DNA of 64,000 bases from Methylomonas sp. (GTDB lineage Bacteria > Pseudomonadota > Gammaproteobacteria > Methylococcales > Methylomonadaceae): assembly GCF_023228165.1 (NCBI RefSeq), contig NZ_JALOBS010000003.1, positions 186,001 through 250,000 of the forward strand. Direction: 5' to 3'. Under the pieces are notes generated by a model. The model worked only from the letters and a program-made list of their open reading frames with translations. It did not search any database and had not been told where the DNA came from. Positions 18,753 through 28,168 of this stretch are shown piece by piece. Position numbers and translations under genes: made by a program. How positions within the stretch are numbered: the first letter of the stretch is position 1; each line of letters opens with the position of its first letter.

Positions 18753-20456
18753 ATGCCTTCAGCCCGATTATTGCTTTGTACCTTATTGGTGCTATTAGTT
18801 CACACTAGTTTTGCCTGGCTTGTTAATCGGCCCGAGGATGCCGGTGTTGATGTGCCGTCCGGCAAGTTAATGAGCTTATCGTTTGCACCCTTTCGGGAAG
18901 GCTATAGTCCCCTGGAAGAGGTTTTTCCATTGCCGGAGCATGTGGAAGAGGATTTACGCCTGTTGGCGGATAAGACGCATAGCGTCCGTACCTATTCCAG
19001 TTTGGGGGGCGGATTGGAAAAAACGCCCGAACTGGCCCGGAAATATGGATTAAGTCTGATTCAGGGTGGGTGGCTCGGGTATGGCTACATGGATAATAAA
19101 AAGGAAATGGCCGCGCTGATAAAATCCGCCAACGCTAACCCCGATGTCGTCAAACGGGTGATTGTCGGTAATGAGGTGTTGTTACGCGGCGATATGGATG
19201 TCGACCGTCTGATTGGCTATCTCCGCGAAGTAAAACGGGCCGTTAAACAACCGGTATCCTACGCTGACGTTTGGTCGATGTACATGAAGCATCCGCAACT
19301 GATTAAGGAAGTGGACTTCATCACCATCCATATTTTGCCATATTGGGAAGATGAACCGATCTCGGTGGAACATGCATCGGAACATCTGGAAAAGATCGTT
19401 AAACAGGTCGAAGACGAAGCACGAGGCATTGCGCCCGGTAAACCGATATTGATAGGCGAATCCGGCTGGCCCAGCGCGGGACGTCAGCGTGGTTTGGCGG
19501 TTCCCGGCGTTGTCAACGAAGCCAAATTTATCCGGGGCATGATACAAATCGCTACGCGACACGGTTTTGATTACAACATCGTTGAGGCGTTTAATCAGCC
19601 TTGGAAAAGTAATTTAGAAGGTGTGGTGGGCGCCAATTGGGGATTATTTTCGGCCGATAGAAAGCCGGTTTTTCCTTTGACCGGTCCGGTCTATGAAAAT
19701 CCGGATTGGATTATCCATTTGGCGGCGGCGACTTTAGTATGGCTATTGATAATCGTAGCTTGTTTCAAGAAAATCAGCTTTTTCTCCTGGTCGCGATTGC
19801 TGGTTTTTTTAGTGTTTACCCAACTATTTATCGTTTGTTTGGTGACATTGGCGCATTTTCTTTGGTACACCAGTTACAGTGCAATACAGCGTGGATATAC
19901 CATTTTTATGCTGGTTGCAAACATGGTATTGACGGCGTTGTTGCTTCAACGTTTCCTGGATATTCTGAATGATAAGCCGGGTAACGAAATATTGGCGCGC
20001 CGACTCAGAAATGGCTATTTGTTCTTTATAATGCTGGCGCTCTATAAAACTTATGGTTTAGCGGTTGGCGGACGTTATCTGAGTTTTCCGGTCGAGCAAT
20101 TTGCGCTTCCCGTAATTGGTATTTTCGGTCTTCTGGTTTGCCAATACTTAATCAACCGTAAAATCAATGCTGATAGTTTAAGTTTTAATTATTTATGCGG
20201 CTGGAATATACAAGGGCGACGCGACCGGGTAATTGCTTATGGGTTAAGTTTTGCAGCGATTGCCATGATACTAGGTGAAGCCAAAGCTTTTATGGATGGC
20301 CGCGATTTTATTCAAGCCCATCCGGGCTTATCGGAAGGTTTGCCATTCGCTTTTGGATACACCCTATATAATCAACAGTTACTTATGTGGCTGGCCTGTT
20401 TGGTGGTTTTAGGGTTGCCTTTTTGGTCGAATATCGGCAATAGAGCCAAGACCTAA
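18753..20456 (+). CDS. GH17 beta-1,3-glucanase-like protein with C-terminal membrane domain
   Basis: The 567-residue protein starts with a signal sequence or membrane helix (6-24). A glycoside hydrolase family 17 domain follows (about 35-310), with the acid/base Glu in VGNEVLLRG and the nucleophile Glu in IGESGWPSAG. Family 17 enzymes cut or transfer beta-1,3-glucans. The last 250 residues hold about seven membrane helices, as in bacterial proteins where a GH17 domain sits beside glucan synthase functions. No GT2 synthase is present in the fusion or nearby. It probably remodels a periplasmic or exported glucan. It is divergent from the type C oxidase. Confidence 0.88.
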   Translation: MPSARLLLCTLLVLLVHTSFAWLVNRPEDAGVDVPSGKLMSLSFAPFREGYSPLEEVFPLPEHVEEDLRLLADKTHSVRTYSSLGGGLEKTPELARKYGLSLIQGGWLGYGYMDNKKEMAALIKSANANPDVVKRVIVGNEVLLRGDMDVDRLIGYLREVKRAVKQPVSYADVWSMYMKHPQLIKEVDFITIHILPYWEDEPISVEHASEHLEKIVKQVEDEARGIAPGKPILIGESGWPSAGRQRGLAVPGVVNEAKFIRGMIQIATRHGFDYNIVEAFNQPWKSNLEGVVGANWGLFSADRKPVFPLTGPVYENPDWIIHLAAATLVWLLIIVACFKKISFFSWSRLLVFLVFTQLFIVCLVTLAHFLWYTSYSAIQRGYTIFMLVANMVLTALLLQRFLDILNDKPGNEILARRLRNGYLFFIMLALYKTYGLAVGGRYLSFPVEQFALPVIGIFGLLVCQYLINRKINADSLSFNYLCGWNIQGRRDRVIAYGLSFAAIAMILGEAKAFMDGRDFIQAHPGLSEGLPFAFGYTLYNQQLLMWLACLVVLGLPFWSNIGNRAKT

Positions 20457-20627
20457 ATTCAGGCGGAGAGGTGAGTTGGACGTTAGCCCGCGTCCCTTTT
20501 GCCTTGCTGGCGGTTTAATGCGCGGCAATTTGTCACATTTTCAAACGTCAACTTGTTTATTAAACTATGTGCAACTCTTGTATGCGCTCCCTCTCCTAAG
20601 GGAAAGAGTTTTAATATCCTTCCTCAA

Positions 20628-20654
20628 ATGCGGCTCAATGCCGCATCTTTTTTT
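20628..20654 (+). terminator. Intrinsic terminator just upstream of the M41-like peptidase gene
   Basis: ATGCGGC (20628-20634) and GCCGCAT (20640-20646) flank a 5-base loop and are followed by C and seven T residues. The Shine-Dalgarno sequence GGACGAGG of the next gene begins at 20655, directly after the T-run, and its ATG is at 20671. It could end GH17 transcripts or act as an attenuator in the leader of the peptidase gene. Confidence 0.8.
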
Positions 20655-20670
20655 GGACGAGGTTATCTTT

Positions 20671-21357
20671 ATGGAAAGAAACTATCAAGTGGCCACTTCC
20701 GCATTCGTACATCCGGATGAGCTGCATTGCCGTACCGCCTACCACGAAGCCGGGCATGCCGCCGCTATTCATATTCGAAACCGACAAAAACAACTTCCGC
20801 CAGTATTCTTCGAAATTCAAGTTAAAAGACCTCAATCAAGCGAAGTTGAGTTTTTTGCCAAAGTGGTGGATGGCAATCTGATTCAAAATCTGCCGATTGC
20901 GGTAATTGAGAGTTTTTCCTCTTTGACCAATACCGGGTTGCATAGCTGTCAGCGCGCTTACGAAGCCGATGTCGTTAACTTGTTGGTAGGGCCTTTAGCG
21001 GAAGCCAAGCATGTTGCTAGCAGCGATGGAGAAATTTTTAGTCTGGAGCTGATGAACTTGGAAGCTTTACGGCATTATGGCGGGCACAGCGATTTGGAGA
21101 GAGCGCAATATTATTTGGAATATTTTATTACCTCCAAGCCTCATCGCGAACAAAAATTGACGGAATTACTCGCACAGGCCTATCGGTTTATTGACAATCC
21201 TCGACATTGGAGATGCATTCGGAGTTTGGCGCATTTTATTCTGGACAGCCGACAGGAAATTATTAGTTGCGATGAAGCGATCTCTATATTTGATGCTTGT
21301 TTATCAGCCCCGCAACATGAGCGTTGGGTTAATATGCCCGAGTTCTCGGGCCGTTGA
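20671..21357 (+). CDS. Stand-alone M41 (FtsH protease domain)-like metallopeptidase
   Basis: I chose the ATG at 20671 (228 residues) because GGACGAGG lies 8 bases upstream. A longer frame from 20476 runs through a terminator hairpin and is not credible. TAYHEAGHAAA carries the zinc motif HEAGH at 25-29. A later LLVGPLAEAKH matches the GG.xAEE region of FtsH, and HSDLERAQYYLEYF matches its NDxxxA segment, where an Asp is the third zinc ligand. The AAA+ ATPase domain and membrane helices of FtsH are missing, so it cannot unfold substrates itself. Partner and substrate are unknown. It converges with the diguanylate cyclase pair. Confidence 0.78.
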   Translation: MERNYQVATSAFVHPDELHCRTAYHEAGHAAAIHIRNRQKQLPPVFFEIQVKRPQSSEVEFFAKVVDGNLIQNLPIAVIESFSSLTNTGLHSCQRAYEADVVNLLVGPLAEAKHVASSDGEIFSLELMNLEALRHYGGHSDLERAQYYLEYFITSKPHREQKLTELLAQAYRFIDNPRHWRCIRSLAHFILDSRQEIISCDEAISIFDACLSAPQHERWVNMPEFSGR

Positions 21358-21368
21358 TATTTAATCCT

Positions 21369-22685
21369 TCAGACCGCAGGCGGAATGGATTCGTTTTGAT
21401 AAACCACGCAACGGTTGCGGCCGGCCTGCTTGGCTTGATATAAAGCTCGGTCGGCGCGCACAAACACATCATCATGCTGGTCGCCGGAAGTGAATTCGCT
21501 AATACCACAACTTATGGTTAGATCTATCTTGTCGCCATTGTAGTTAAAACCACAATGTTCGATTAAATCTCTCACTTTTTCCGCCATTGCAAGCGTCTGG
21601 CATGTTTGTGTATTGGGCATCAGCATCACAAATTCTTCACCGCCATAGCGGGCAACAAAATCGGTCGAACGGCAATTATTCAGCAGCAGTTGGCCGACGA
21701 GATTCAGCGTTTTATCCCCGGCTTTGTGGCCGTAATTGTCATTAATGCGTTTAAAATAATCGATATCCCAAACCAATAGTGATAAAGGCGCTTGATAGCG
21801 TTTCCAGCGATTGGCTTCCATTTCCACCCGGTCTTTATACGCCAGTCGGTTCGGCAGGCCTGTTAGGGTGTCGCGCAGCGCGCGATCATGTTCGATTTTA
21901 AGTTTGGTGCGCAGGGCTTCCGTTTCTATTTCCAGAGCCTGTAGTTTTTCCGACATTAAGGCAATTTGCTGTTGCGCCTGCTGTTGCCTTTCGCCTTCCT
22001 GCTGCTTGTGTTCCATCAATTGCATCATCAAGCGGTCGAGATGGTCGCCGGTAATAGTTTTTAATGTGGTTAATTCGTCGGCTTGATGGGTGTTGTCCTT
22101 GATATCGCCCAGTTGCTGATTAATTTCCAAATCGAGATTTTGGCGCTGATCAAAGGAACGTTGACTAGACTGGCCGACAATCTCCACATGTTGTTCAAGT
22201 TCGCCTAATTGTGTGGAAAGCTGGGTTAAAAAGCCCCCAATATCTTTCTGTTCCGACACGGCATAATCTTTGATATCAACCAATAAAGCCATTGCGGAAT
22301 CTATGACCTTATTAAAGGTTTGGTCGTCCACATTAGATTTGACGCGTTGTCTTAGCACGGTTTTCTGTTGTTGAAAGCGTAGCGGCACATCACTATTGGC
22401 TAATAGCTCATCAATGCGTTGCAATAAATAATTATTTTGCTGGTCCGCATCTTTATCCTTTTTGTCGAGGTCGGTTTGTTTGGAGATATGTAATAAGGTT
22501 TTGGAAATTGCCTGTAATTCAGGCGCTAACTCGGTCAAGACGGCGCCCGATTTTAAGCGCTTGCCTATTTGCAGCAAATGCGGCTCTAATAATTTATGAC
22601 TGCCCTGGCAGAAAATTAAAAACTGGATAACCAGCTTATAAAGCAGTTTTTCTTGATCGGGATTTGGAGGTGGCAGAGTGCTCAT
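21369..22685 (-). CDS. Diguanylate cyclase, GGDEF type (second of a tandem pair)
   Basis: The 438-residue soluble protein makes c-di-GMP. The N-terminal 250 residues are helical with a coiled coil just before the catalytic domain. The GGDEF domain (about 260-430) has the active-site GGEEF in ARYGGEEFVML and the feedback-inhibition I-site RSTD exactly five residues before it. DTLTGLPNRLAY and YGHKAGD are also intact, so activity and product inhibition are expected. No known sensor domain is recognised. Its start lies 11 bases after the stop of the upstream paralogue, so the two form an operon. Confidence 0.93.
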   Translation of the reverse strand: MSTLPPPNPDQEKLLYKLVIQFLIFCQGSHKLLEPHLLQIGKRLKSGAVLTELAPELQAISKTLLHISKQTDLDKKDKDADQQNNYLLQRIDELLANSDVPLRFQQQKTVLRQRVKSNVDDQTFNKVIDSAMALLVDIKDYAVSEQKDIGGFLTQLSTQLGELEQHVEIVGQSSQRSFDQRQNLDLEINQQLGDIKDNTHQADELTTLKTITGDHLDRLMMQLMEHKQQEGERQQQAQQQIALMSEKLQALEIETEALRTKLKIEHDRALRDTLTGLPNRLAYKDRVEMEANRWKRYQAPLSLLVWDIDYFKRINDNYGHKAGDKTLNLVGQLLLNNCRSTDFVARYGGEEFVMLMPNTQTCQTLAMAEKVRDLIEHCGFNYNGDKIDLTISCGISEFTSGDQHDDVFVRADRALYQAKQAGRNRCVVYQNESIPPAV

Positions 22686-22696
22686 TACATGTCAGC

Positions 22697-24220
22697 TTAC
22701 ACTGCTATGCATTGATTTCGGCCATTTTGTTTGGCTTGATACAAGGCATTATCTGCTCGGATAAAAATGGATTCATTGTCATCTCCCTGTATATATTGAG
22801 TAATCCCGCAGGACAGGGTAATGGATATCCTTTCGCCGTTGGCGTGGAAACTACTCTTCTCAATGTTTTCCCGTAACTTGTCCGCCATTTTCAATGCAGA
22901 CTGTGGCGGGGTTTCCGGTAACAGCATTACAAATTCTTCGCCGCCAAACCGAGCCACGAAATCAGCCTCCCGGCAATGTTTAGAGAGCAACTTGGCAATC
23001 GCCATCAAGGCTTTATCTCCGGATTTATGACCATAAGTATCATTAATGTTTTTAAAAAAATCGATGTCCCATACGGCCAAAGCTAATGCAGTGCCATAGC
23101 GGTGGGAACGGGCGATTTCATCGGTCAAGCGCTCTTCGAACGCAAGTCGGTTGGGTAAATTGGTTAACGGGTCTCGCGCTGCTCGGCTTTGAGCCGCCTC
23201 GAGCATGGATTGCAGTTCGGTCGTTTCCGTCTCCATATCCCTGATTTTTTGCAGCATATTTCTTAATTCCTTTTGCGTTTTCTCCCGTTCGGCTTGCTCT
23301 TGCAAGGCATACGATTGCAGTTGCTGGTTGATGCCATGCAAACGGATGCTGACCAGCTGTTTTAAGGGTTCTAATTGAGTGGCGCCGGCGGATTTTCTTT
23401 GTAAATCAGTTATTTGCGCAGACACATCTTGGTCCAGACGGCTGCGATTTTTTTCCGCATCTTCTGTGGCGATGTTCACGCCTGCCGTTATCAAGCCCAG
23501 TTCAGCCAGCTCTTCGGTTAAAGTCGACAGAAAATCCGCCATTTCCTGCTGTTCAAGCAGTAGATGTTTTTTAATGGTCAACAACAGGTTAACGGCATCT
23601 TCAAATACCGGGCCGAGTGATTGGCCGGTTTGTAAACGGCGTTTTAGGGTTTTGCCCTCTTCGATAAATTCCAAGGGTAAGTCGGCGTTTTCCAACAATA
23701 TGATCAGATGATGGCCGATCGCTTTAGTGTCCGCCAATGCCAGCTCGTTGGCAAAATCATCTGTTTTTAGTCGGTCATCATCCCCTAGAATTTCCGCCAA
23801 GGCTATAAATAAGCGTTGCGGATTAATAAATTCGTGTGCTTCATAGCGCTGCTTAATCTTCTGTAGCTCTGTTACGCGGTCAGCAAAATGAGCATGTAAA
23901 TAGTCAAATAATAGCGTGGCATCAAGTTGGCTGCTTGAATTGTCTTCCATCGCCATCAAGGCATTGGAAAACACTTCAAGCTCTGTACGTAATTGCTGAC
24001 TTTTTAAACCGGCTTTTAATAAATCGCGGATGCGATCCAAATGAGGGTCGAGCGTCTTGCTAAGCCCCTTGACTGCCAGTGCGAAGCGAATAATCGTCTT
24101 ACACAGCAAATCCTGGCTGGTTTTATACTCTTTCTCAAGTTTTTCCTGACCATCCAACAAGTCGAAGTATTTTTCCTTCCACTTGACCGGTGTGTCGTCC
24201 TTATTTTTGAAAAAGCTCAT
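22697..24220 (-). CDS. Diguanylate cyclase, GGDEF type (first of a tandem pair)
   Basis: This 507-residue soluble diguanylate cyclase is homologous to the following gene along its whole length, including the helical N-terminus: compare FALAVKGLSKTLDPHLDRI with FLIFCQGSHKLLEPHLLQI. It has the active site GGEEF, the I-site READ five residues upstream, DPLTNLPNRLAF and YGHKSGD. The N-terminal 300 residues hold a helical domain and a coiled coil but no recognised PAS, GAF or membrane segment. The pair probably arose by tandem duplication. The extra length (about 70 residues) is mostly within the N-terminal helical region. Confidence 0.93.
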   Translation of the reverse strand: MSFFKNKDDTPVKWKEKYFDLLDGQEKLEKEYKTSQDLLCKTIIRFALAVKGLSKTLDPHLDRIRDLLKAGLKSQQLRTELEVFSNALMAMEDNSSSQLDATLLFDYLHAHFADRVTELQKIKQRYEAHEFINPQRLFIALAEILGDDDRLKTDDFANELALADTKAIGHHLIILLENADLPLEFIEEGKTLKRRLQTGQSLGPVFEDAVNLLLTIKKHLLLEQQEMADFLSTLTEELAELGLITAGVNIATEDAEKNRSRLDQDVSAQITDLQRKSAGATQLEPLKQLVSIRLHGINQQLQSYALQEQAEREKTQKELRNMLQKIRDMETETTELQSMLEAAQSRAARDPLTNLPNRLAFEERLTDEIARSHRYGTALALAVWDIDFFKNINDTYGHKSGDKALMAIAKLLSKHCREADFVARFGGEEFVMLLPETPPQSALKMADKLRENIEKSSFHANGERISITLSCGITQYIQGDDNESIFIRADNALYQAKQNGRNQCIAV

Positions 24221-24333
24221 GGAGCAATATTACCTCGGAATAAACGGCAATTAATCGGTAATTATAGTCTACTAATGCTGAATTGCCGGTTACAAAGAGT
24301 GACCGGCAAAACGTGGCAATAAAACCGACAGGT

Positions 24334-24939
24334 TTATTTAGCCTGTGCTTCTTGCTGAATGAGTTGGTTGGTGACAGCGATCATGTTTTCTTGTGATTTG
24401 GCAGTGCTTGCAGTCACTCTGTACTTGCCGTTTACGATGATTGCAGGTACGCCGGTGATGCCATAGCGAGCGGCCATGGTTTCAGCTTGGCGCATTTTAG
24501 CGTCGACCATAAATGAATTGTAAGCGGCACGGAAATCGGCGTCTTTCACGCCGTGGTCGGCAAAGAATTTAGCCAATTCGTCTTCCGAGGTCAGTTTCTG
24601 TCTTTTATTTTGGATGACGTTGAAAAAATCGGCATGGACTTTCTCGCCGATACCCAGGGCTTCGGCGGTAAAAAAGGCCTTGGCGTGCTTGCCCCATAAA
24701 TCACTGAATACGGCCGGTTGGCGAATGAATTCGACATTGGCTGGTTTGGTTTTTAACCAGGCAACCATAGAGGGTTCCAGGCTGTAGCAGTGCGGGCAGC
24801 CATACCAGAAAAACTCGATAACTTCGATTTTGTCCGGATTTTGTACCGGTTGGGCAGGCGATACGGTTTCGTAGCCGCCTTCCGCGCGGGCTAAGCCAGT
24901 TATGCAAAACAGCGCCAGAAATGCGATTTTTTTCAACAT
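24334..24939 (-). CDS. dsbA: Periplasmic thiol:disulfide interchange protein DsbA
   Basis: The ATG at 24939 gives 201 residues with a signal peptide (about 1-19) and GGAG 9 bases upstream; a longer frame would enter the preceding gene. The active site is Cys48-Pro-His-Cys51, as in E. coli DsbA, and the cis-proline loop GVPAIIV is present. DsbA introduces disulfides into exported proteins. The start codon overlaps the ccsA stop by one base. Being third in an operon with ResB and CcsA, it probably also serves oxidation of apocytochrome CXXCH cysteines before haem attachment. Confidence 0.95.
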   Translation of the reverse strand: MLKKIAFLALFCITGLARAEGGYETVSPAQPVQNPDKIEVIEFFWYGCPHCYSLEPSMVAWLKTKPANVEFIRQPAVFSDLWGKHAKAFFTAEALGIGEKVHADFFNVIQNKRQKLTSEDELAKFFADHGVKDADFRAAYNSFMVDAKMRQAETMAARYGITGVPAIIVNGKYRVTASTAKSQENMIAVTNQLIQQEAQAK

Positions 24940-26108
24940 CAAAGTTCTCCGTAAGAATGTAAACCAGATAAAAACATATTCACGCCCAAAAACGCAAACA
25001 AGGTGACGAAAAAGCCGATAATCGCCCACCAGGCCATGGGCTTACCGCTCCAGCCCTTGGTGAGCCGCATGTGTAGCCAGGCGGCGTAATTCAGCCAGAC
25101 GATTAATGCCCAGGTTTCTTTAGGGTCCCAGGACCAATAGCCGCCCCAGGCTTCGGCAGCCCAGAGTGCGCCAAGAATAGTCGCCAGGGTAAAAAAGGCA
25201 AAACCCAGGGCAATGGCTTTGTGCATCAGATCGTCCAGCAAAGCCAGGTCAGGTAGTCTGGCTGATAACAATCCTTCCGGCTTGTCAGCCTGTGCCCGGC
25301 TTTTTAGCACATACACCAGGCCTATCATGGCCGCCAGCGAAAATGCCCCGTAACCGACGAAGTTGGCCGGCACATGGATTTTCATCCAATAACTGTTCAA
25401 GGCCGGTACCAGCGGTTGAATGCCATCCGCATGCCGGTCGAAGGTATACCAAAGCAAAAAGCCGATCGCCGCACTGATTACTAACAGCACAAACGCTCCC
25501 AGGCTGCGGGTTTTATAATGTTGCTCGTAATGCAGATAGAGCAAGGCCGTGATAATGGCGAACAGGATGAATACTTCATACAGATTGCTGACCGGGGTAT
25601 GACCGATGTCCGCCCCCACTAAATAGGATTCCCGCCATCTGACCATCAAACCGGTCATGCCCATGACCGTAGCGCTCCAGGTTAGGGACGCGGCCACTTT
25701 ACCGACAAATTCGCGGCCGGATAGCAGCAAGCCGAAATAAGTGGCGGTTGCCATTACGTATAAGGCACTCATCCACATGATGGCCGACTGGCTGGCGAAT
25801 AGGTATTTCAACAAAAAGGCATTTTCACCCCGGCTCAAATCGCTGCCATAAAGCGAAATAGCCAATAAGCTGAATGCCGCCACGCATAAGCCAAAGCTTT
25901 TAATGCCGGACCAGCTCCAGCCCAACCAGATCAATAAAGGGGCTGTAACCAATAAAATGCCCGCTTCATAACCATCCATCAGCGCATGATATTGGCTGAA
26001 TACATAGCCGCAGCCGGTCAGGACGGCGACTGCCCATAGCCAGTCGTAGACGGTCCTCAATTGGAAATAGGCAGGTTGCTGGTAGGTATGTGGCAAAGCG
26101 TTATCCAT
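24939..26108 (-). CDS. ccsA: System II cytochrome c maturation protein CcsA/ResC (haem handling)
   Basis: The integral membrane protein has about eight helices and the haem-binding tryptophan-rich motif WGGYWSWDPKETWAL near its C-terminus. Conserved histidines flank it (KIHVPANFVGYGA and WLHMRL). With ResB it brings haem across the membrane and attaches it to apocytochromes. I use the ATG at 26108 (389 residues, MDNALPH), just after the resB stop; the ATG at 26135 would overlap resB by 20 bases, and neither start has a clear ribosome site. A longer frame from 26243 lies inside resB and is unlikely. Some databases call this protein CcsB. Confidence 0.93.
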   Translation of the reverse strand: MDNALPHTYQQPAYFQLRTVYDWLWAVAVLTGCGYVFSQYHALMDGYEAGILLVTAPLLIWLGWSWSGIKSFGLCVAAFSLLAISLYGSDLSRGENAFLLKYLFASQSAIMWMSALYVMATATYFGLLLSGREFVGKVAASLTWSATVMGMTGLMVRWRESYLVGADIGHTPVSNLYEVFILFAIITALLYLHYEQHYKTRSLGAFVLLVISAAIGFLLWYTFDRHADGIQPLVPALNSYWMKIHVPANFVGYGAFSLAAMIGLVYVLKSRAQADKPEGLLSARLPDLALLDDLMHKAIALGFAFFTLATILGALWAAEAWGGYWSWDPKETWALIVWLNYAAWLHMRLTKGWSGKPMAWWAIIGFFVTLFAFLGVNMFLSGLHSYGEL

Positions 26109-26115
26109 GGCGGTT

Positions 26116-28074
26116 TCACTGAACGGAAGAGGCATGTTGAGCGAGTTGTTGTTTGATAAGTTCAAATTCCGCGTCGAAGTCGTAGCGGTTGCGCAGCGCA
26201 CTGCCGGCCAACAAGATAGCAGAGCCGGCAGCGTACTTTTCAATCATTACCCACAAACGGCGTTGCGGCAGATAAAACATGCAGAACACCCCTAAAACCA
26301 GTAACAAACAGCCGGGAAAAACCAGCCATTGGCCGGGAGAGCGGGTAATTTGCAAACCGGTGGCCTCAATGTGTTGAAAACCTTCCAACTCCAGAAATAC
26401 CGGAGCGGCGTAAAAATGCGCCGAATTTACCGCCGCTATGGCATCCGCCAGAAATTGACCGTCAAATCCGGATAGCGGTTGAGTCGCATCGACGCCTTCT
26501 TCTTGTAGTACGTGCAAATACAGATTTTTTAACAAGCGTTGCAGAACCGTGGCATACACTTCGGATGCTTCCTGGCGCTTTTCCTCTGTTATGTTTTGCG
26601 CAATGCCGGCGGAGATATTTTCATAACCGCCTGCTACAAATTGCGAGGCCAGCGCCATCATAAATCGCGCGACTGCCTGCCTCTCTTGTAGCGTGGACTG
26701 TTTTCCGCTTTCGGTAGAGCCGGCGGTTGCCAGTGCGATGGCTTGCAGCGTATCCGGATTGTTGAGTGCTTGGTAAAACGCCATAAAGCGGTTTAGGCGT
26801 CTTTCGCTGTCGGCCGGCATAAACCAATAATTAAACTGCTCGAAGACTTTGCTACGCATACCGCTCAGATAAAACCAACGACCCTCCTGCACGATGGGTT
26901 GCATGTAGGTAAGGTATTCGTTGGCGGTGCCGTCCGGATGACGGAGCTTGTATTGAAAGCTGGGGCCAAAATTGATGAATTTTTTCTGCGTATCGGGATC
27001 CGGTTTGACATTGAACGGCCTGAAATCGGAGATCTCCAGTTGTTGATTATCGACCCGGGTAAATTGTTTGACTGTCGCTTCAAGGTCGGTAGGGGCAGCC
27101 GAGGTCAATAAAGGCCAAGCTTTTAAACGCAGCTTAGAACCACCATCGCCAAAGCTGTTTTGATAAATAGTGTAGCCTTTGAACGTTAACGGATGATTAA
27201 CGGAAATGGTTTGCCGTAAAGGTTGCGGCAAGCTGGCATCTAGGACGGTTAAATCGCTTTCAAAGGATTTGGGCTGGCCGCTAGGATAATGTTCAACCCG
27301 AAAATCGTCGACTTGAATGGTAAACGGCAGCTTTTGCAACAGATAGCCGTCTTTGTAATCGATAAAGGCCAGGTTGGTCTGTCCGCCTTCGGCAATATCC
27401 ACATTGGCGCGAAACGATGCATTGTCGGTCGATAGAGTACTGATAGTAGGAATAGCGCTAGCCGGGATCCGGCGGGTTTCCACGGCAATCCTGCCTTGCA
27501 GCTCCGCCAATTTTAACGGCAGATTGCCGTCCATCAGGCCGCCGATACAGATCACGATAATAGCAACGTGGCTGAAGAGATACCCCAGCTGGCCGCCGCT
27601 GCCCTTTTTGGCGGCAATCAGCAAACTGCCTTGATCGTTACTCAGTCTGAAACGGTAACGATGCTGTTTCAATAACGCTGAAATCCGTGCCAGATTGTCT
27701 TGATGGTCGCGGACATCGGTAAAGCTGTAGTGATGCGGCAGCTTTAACAGGGCATGGCGTTGGCTGTGTTCGCGGTAATCGTTAACATCGCGCAGTATTT
27801 TCGGCAGATTGCGGTAGACGCAGACGCTGGTGGATAACACCAAAAAGCCCATTATGCTTAGGAACCAGGTCGATGAATACACATTGAACAGATCCAGGCT
27901 TTTAAACACTTCAAACCAGAAAGGTCCGAATTTCAACACATAATCGGGGTAAGGCAGGTTTTGTTGCACAACAGTGCCTATCACCGCGGCCACCGCAATG
28001 GCCACCAACAAGGTAATCGCCAGGTTCATCGAACCTAAAAAGCGTAGCAGGATAGAAAATGTCGATTGCGGCAT
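26116..28074 (-). CDS. resB: System II cytochrome c maturation protein ResB (Ccs1)
   Basis: ResB is the apocytochrome partner of the CcsA/ResC haem exporter. The protein has three N-terminal membrane helices, a large periplasmic domain (about 200-560) and a fourth helix near the C-terminus (about 600). The FLGSMNLAITLL start and the sequence GYTIYQNSFGDGGS are typical of the family. I prefer the ATG at 28074 (652 residues); a GTG at 28104 would add ten residues and neither has a clear ribosome site. It is first in the resB-ccsA-dsbA operon. A 13-bp hairpin separates it from the cytochrome c4 gene upstream. Confidence 0.93.
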   Translation of the reverse strand: MPQSTFSILLRFLGSMNLAITLLVAIAVAAVIGTVVQQNLPYPDYVLKFGPFWFEVFKSLDLFNVYSSTWFLSIMGFLVLSTSVCVYRNLPKILRDVNDYREHSQRHALLKLPHHYSFTDVRDHQDNLARISALLKQHRYRFRLSNDQGSLLIAAKKGSGGQLGYLFSHVAIIVICIGGLMDGNLPLKLAELQGRIAVETRRIPASAIPTISTLSTDNASFRANVDIAEGGQTNLAFIDYKDGYLLQKLPFTIQVDDFRVEHYPSGQPKSFESDLTVLDASLPQPLRQTISVNHPLTFKGYTIYQNSFGDGGSKLRLKAWPLLTSAAPTDLEATVKQFTRVDNQQLEISDFRPFNVKPDPDTQKKFINFGPSFQYKLRHPDGTANEYLTYMQPIVQEGRWFYLSGMRSKVFEQFNYWFMPADSERRLNRFMAFYQALNNPDTLQAIALATAGSTESGKQSTLQERQAVARFMMALASQFVAGGYENISAGIAQNITEEKRQEASEVYATVLQRLLKNLYLHVLQEEGVDATQPLSGFDGQFLADAIAAVNSAHFYAAPVFLELEGFQHIEATGLQITRSPGQWLVFPGCLLLVLGVFCMFYLPQRRLWVMIEKYAAGSAILLAGSALRNRYDFDAEFELIKQQLAQHASSVQ

Positions 28075-28122
28075 GAGGAAGGGAATATCTTGCAATCGCT
28101 GCACGGAACAGTAATTGATTAA

Positions 28123-28152
28123 GTTCCGGCAGGTTACTTAACCTGCCGGAAC
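28123..28152 (-). terminator. Strong 13-bp hairpin between cytochrome c4 and resB
   Basis: GTTCCGGCAGGTT (28123-28135) and AACCTGCCGGAAC (28140-28152) are perfect inverted arms around a 4-base loop. It follows the cytochrome gene on the minus strand by 16 bases. Only TTAATCAATT follows, so termination may be partial; it may instead protect the cytochrome mRNA 3' end. Confidence 0.6.
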
Positions 28153-28168
28153 CAGCAAGCCGGGCCGG

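Noticed and set aside
20476..20670. 65-codon N-terminal extension of the M41-like peptidase
   Set aside because: It runs through an intrinsic terminator and lacks a ribosome site, whereas the ATG at 20671 has a good one.
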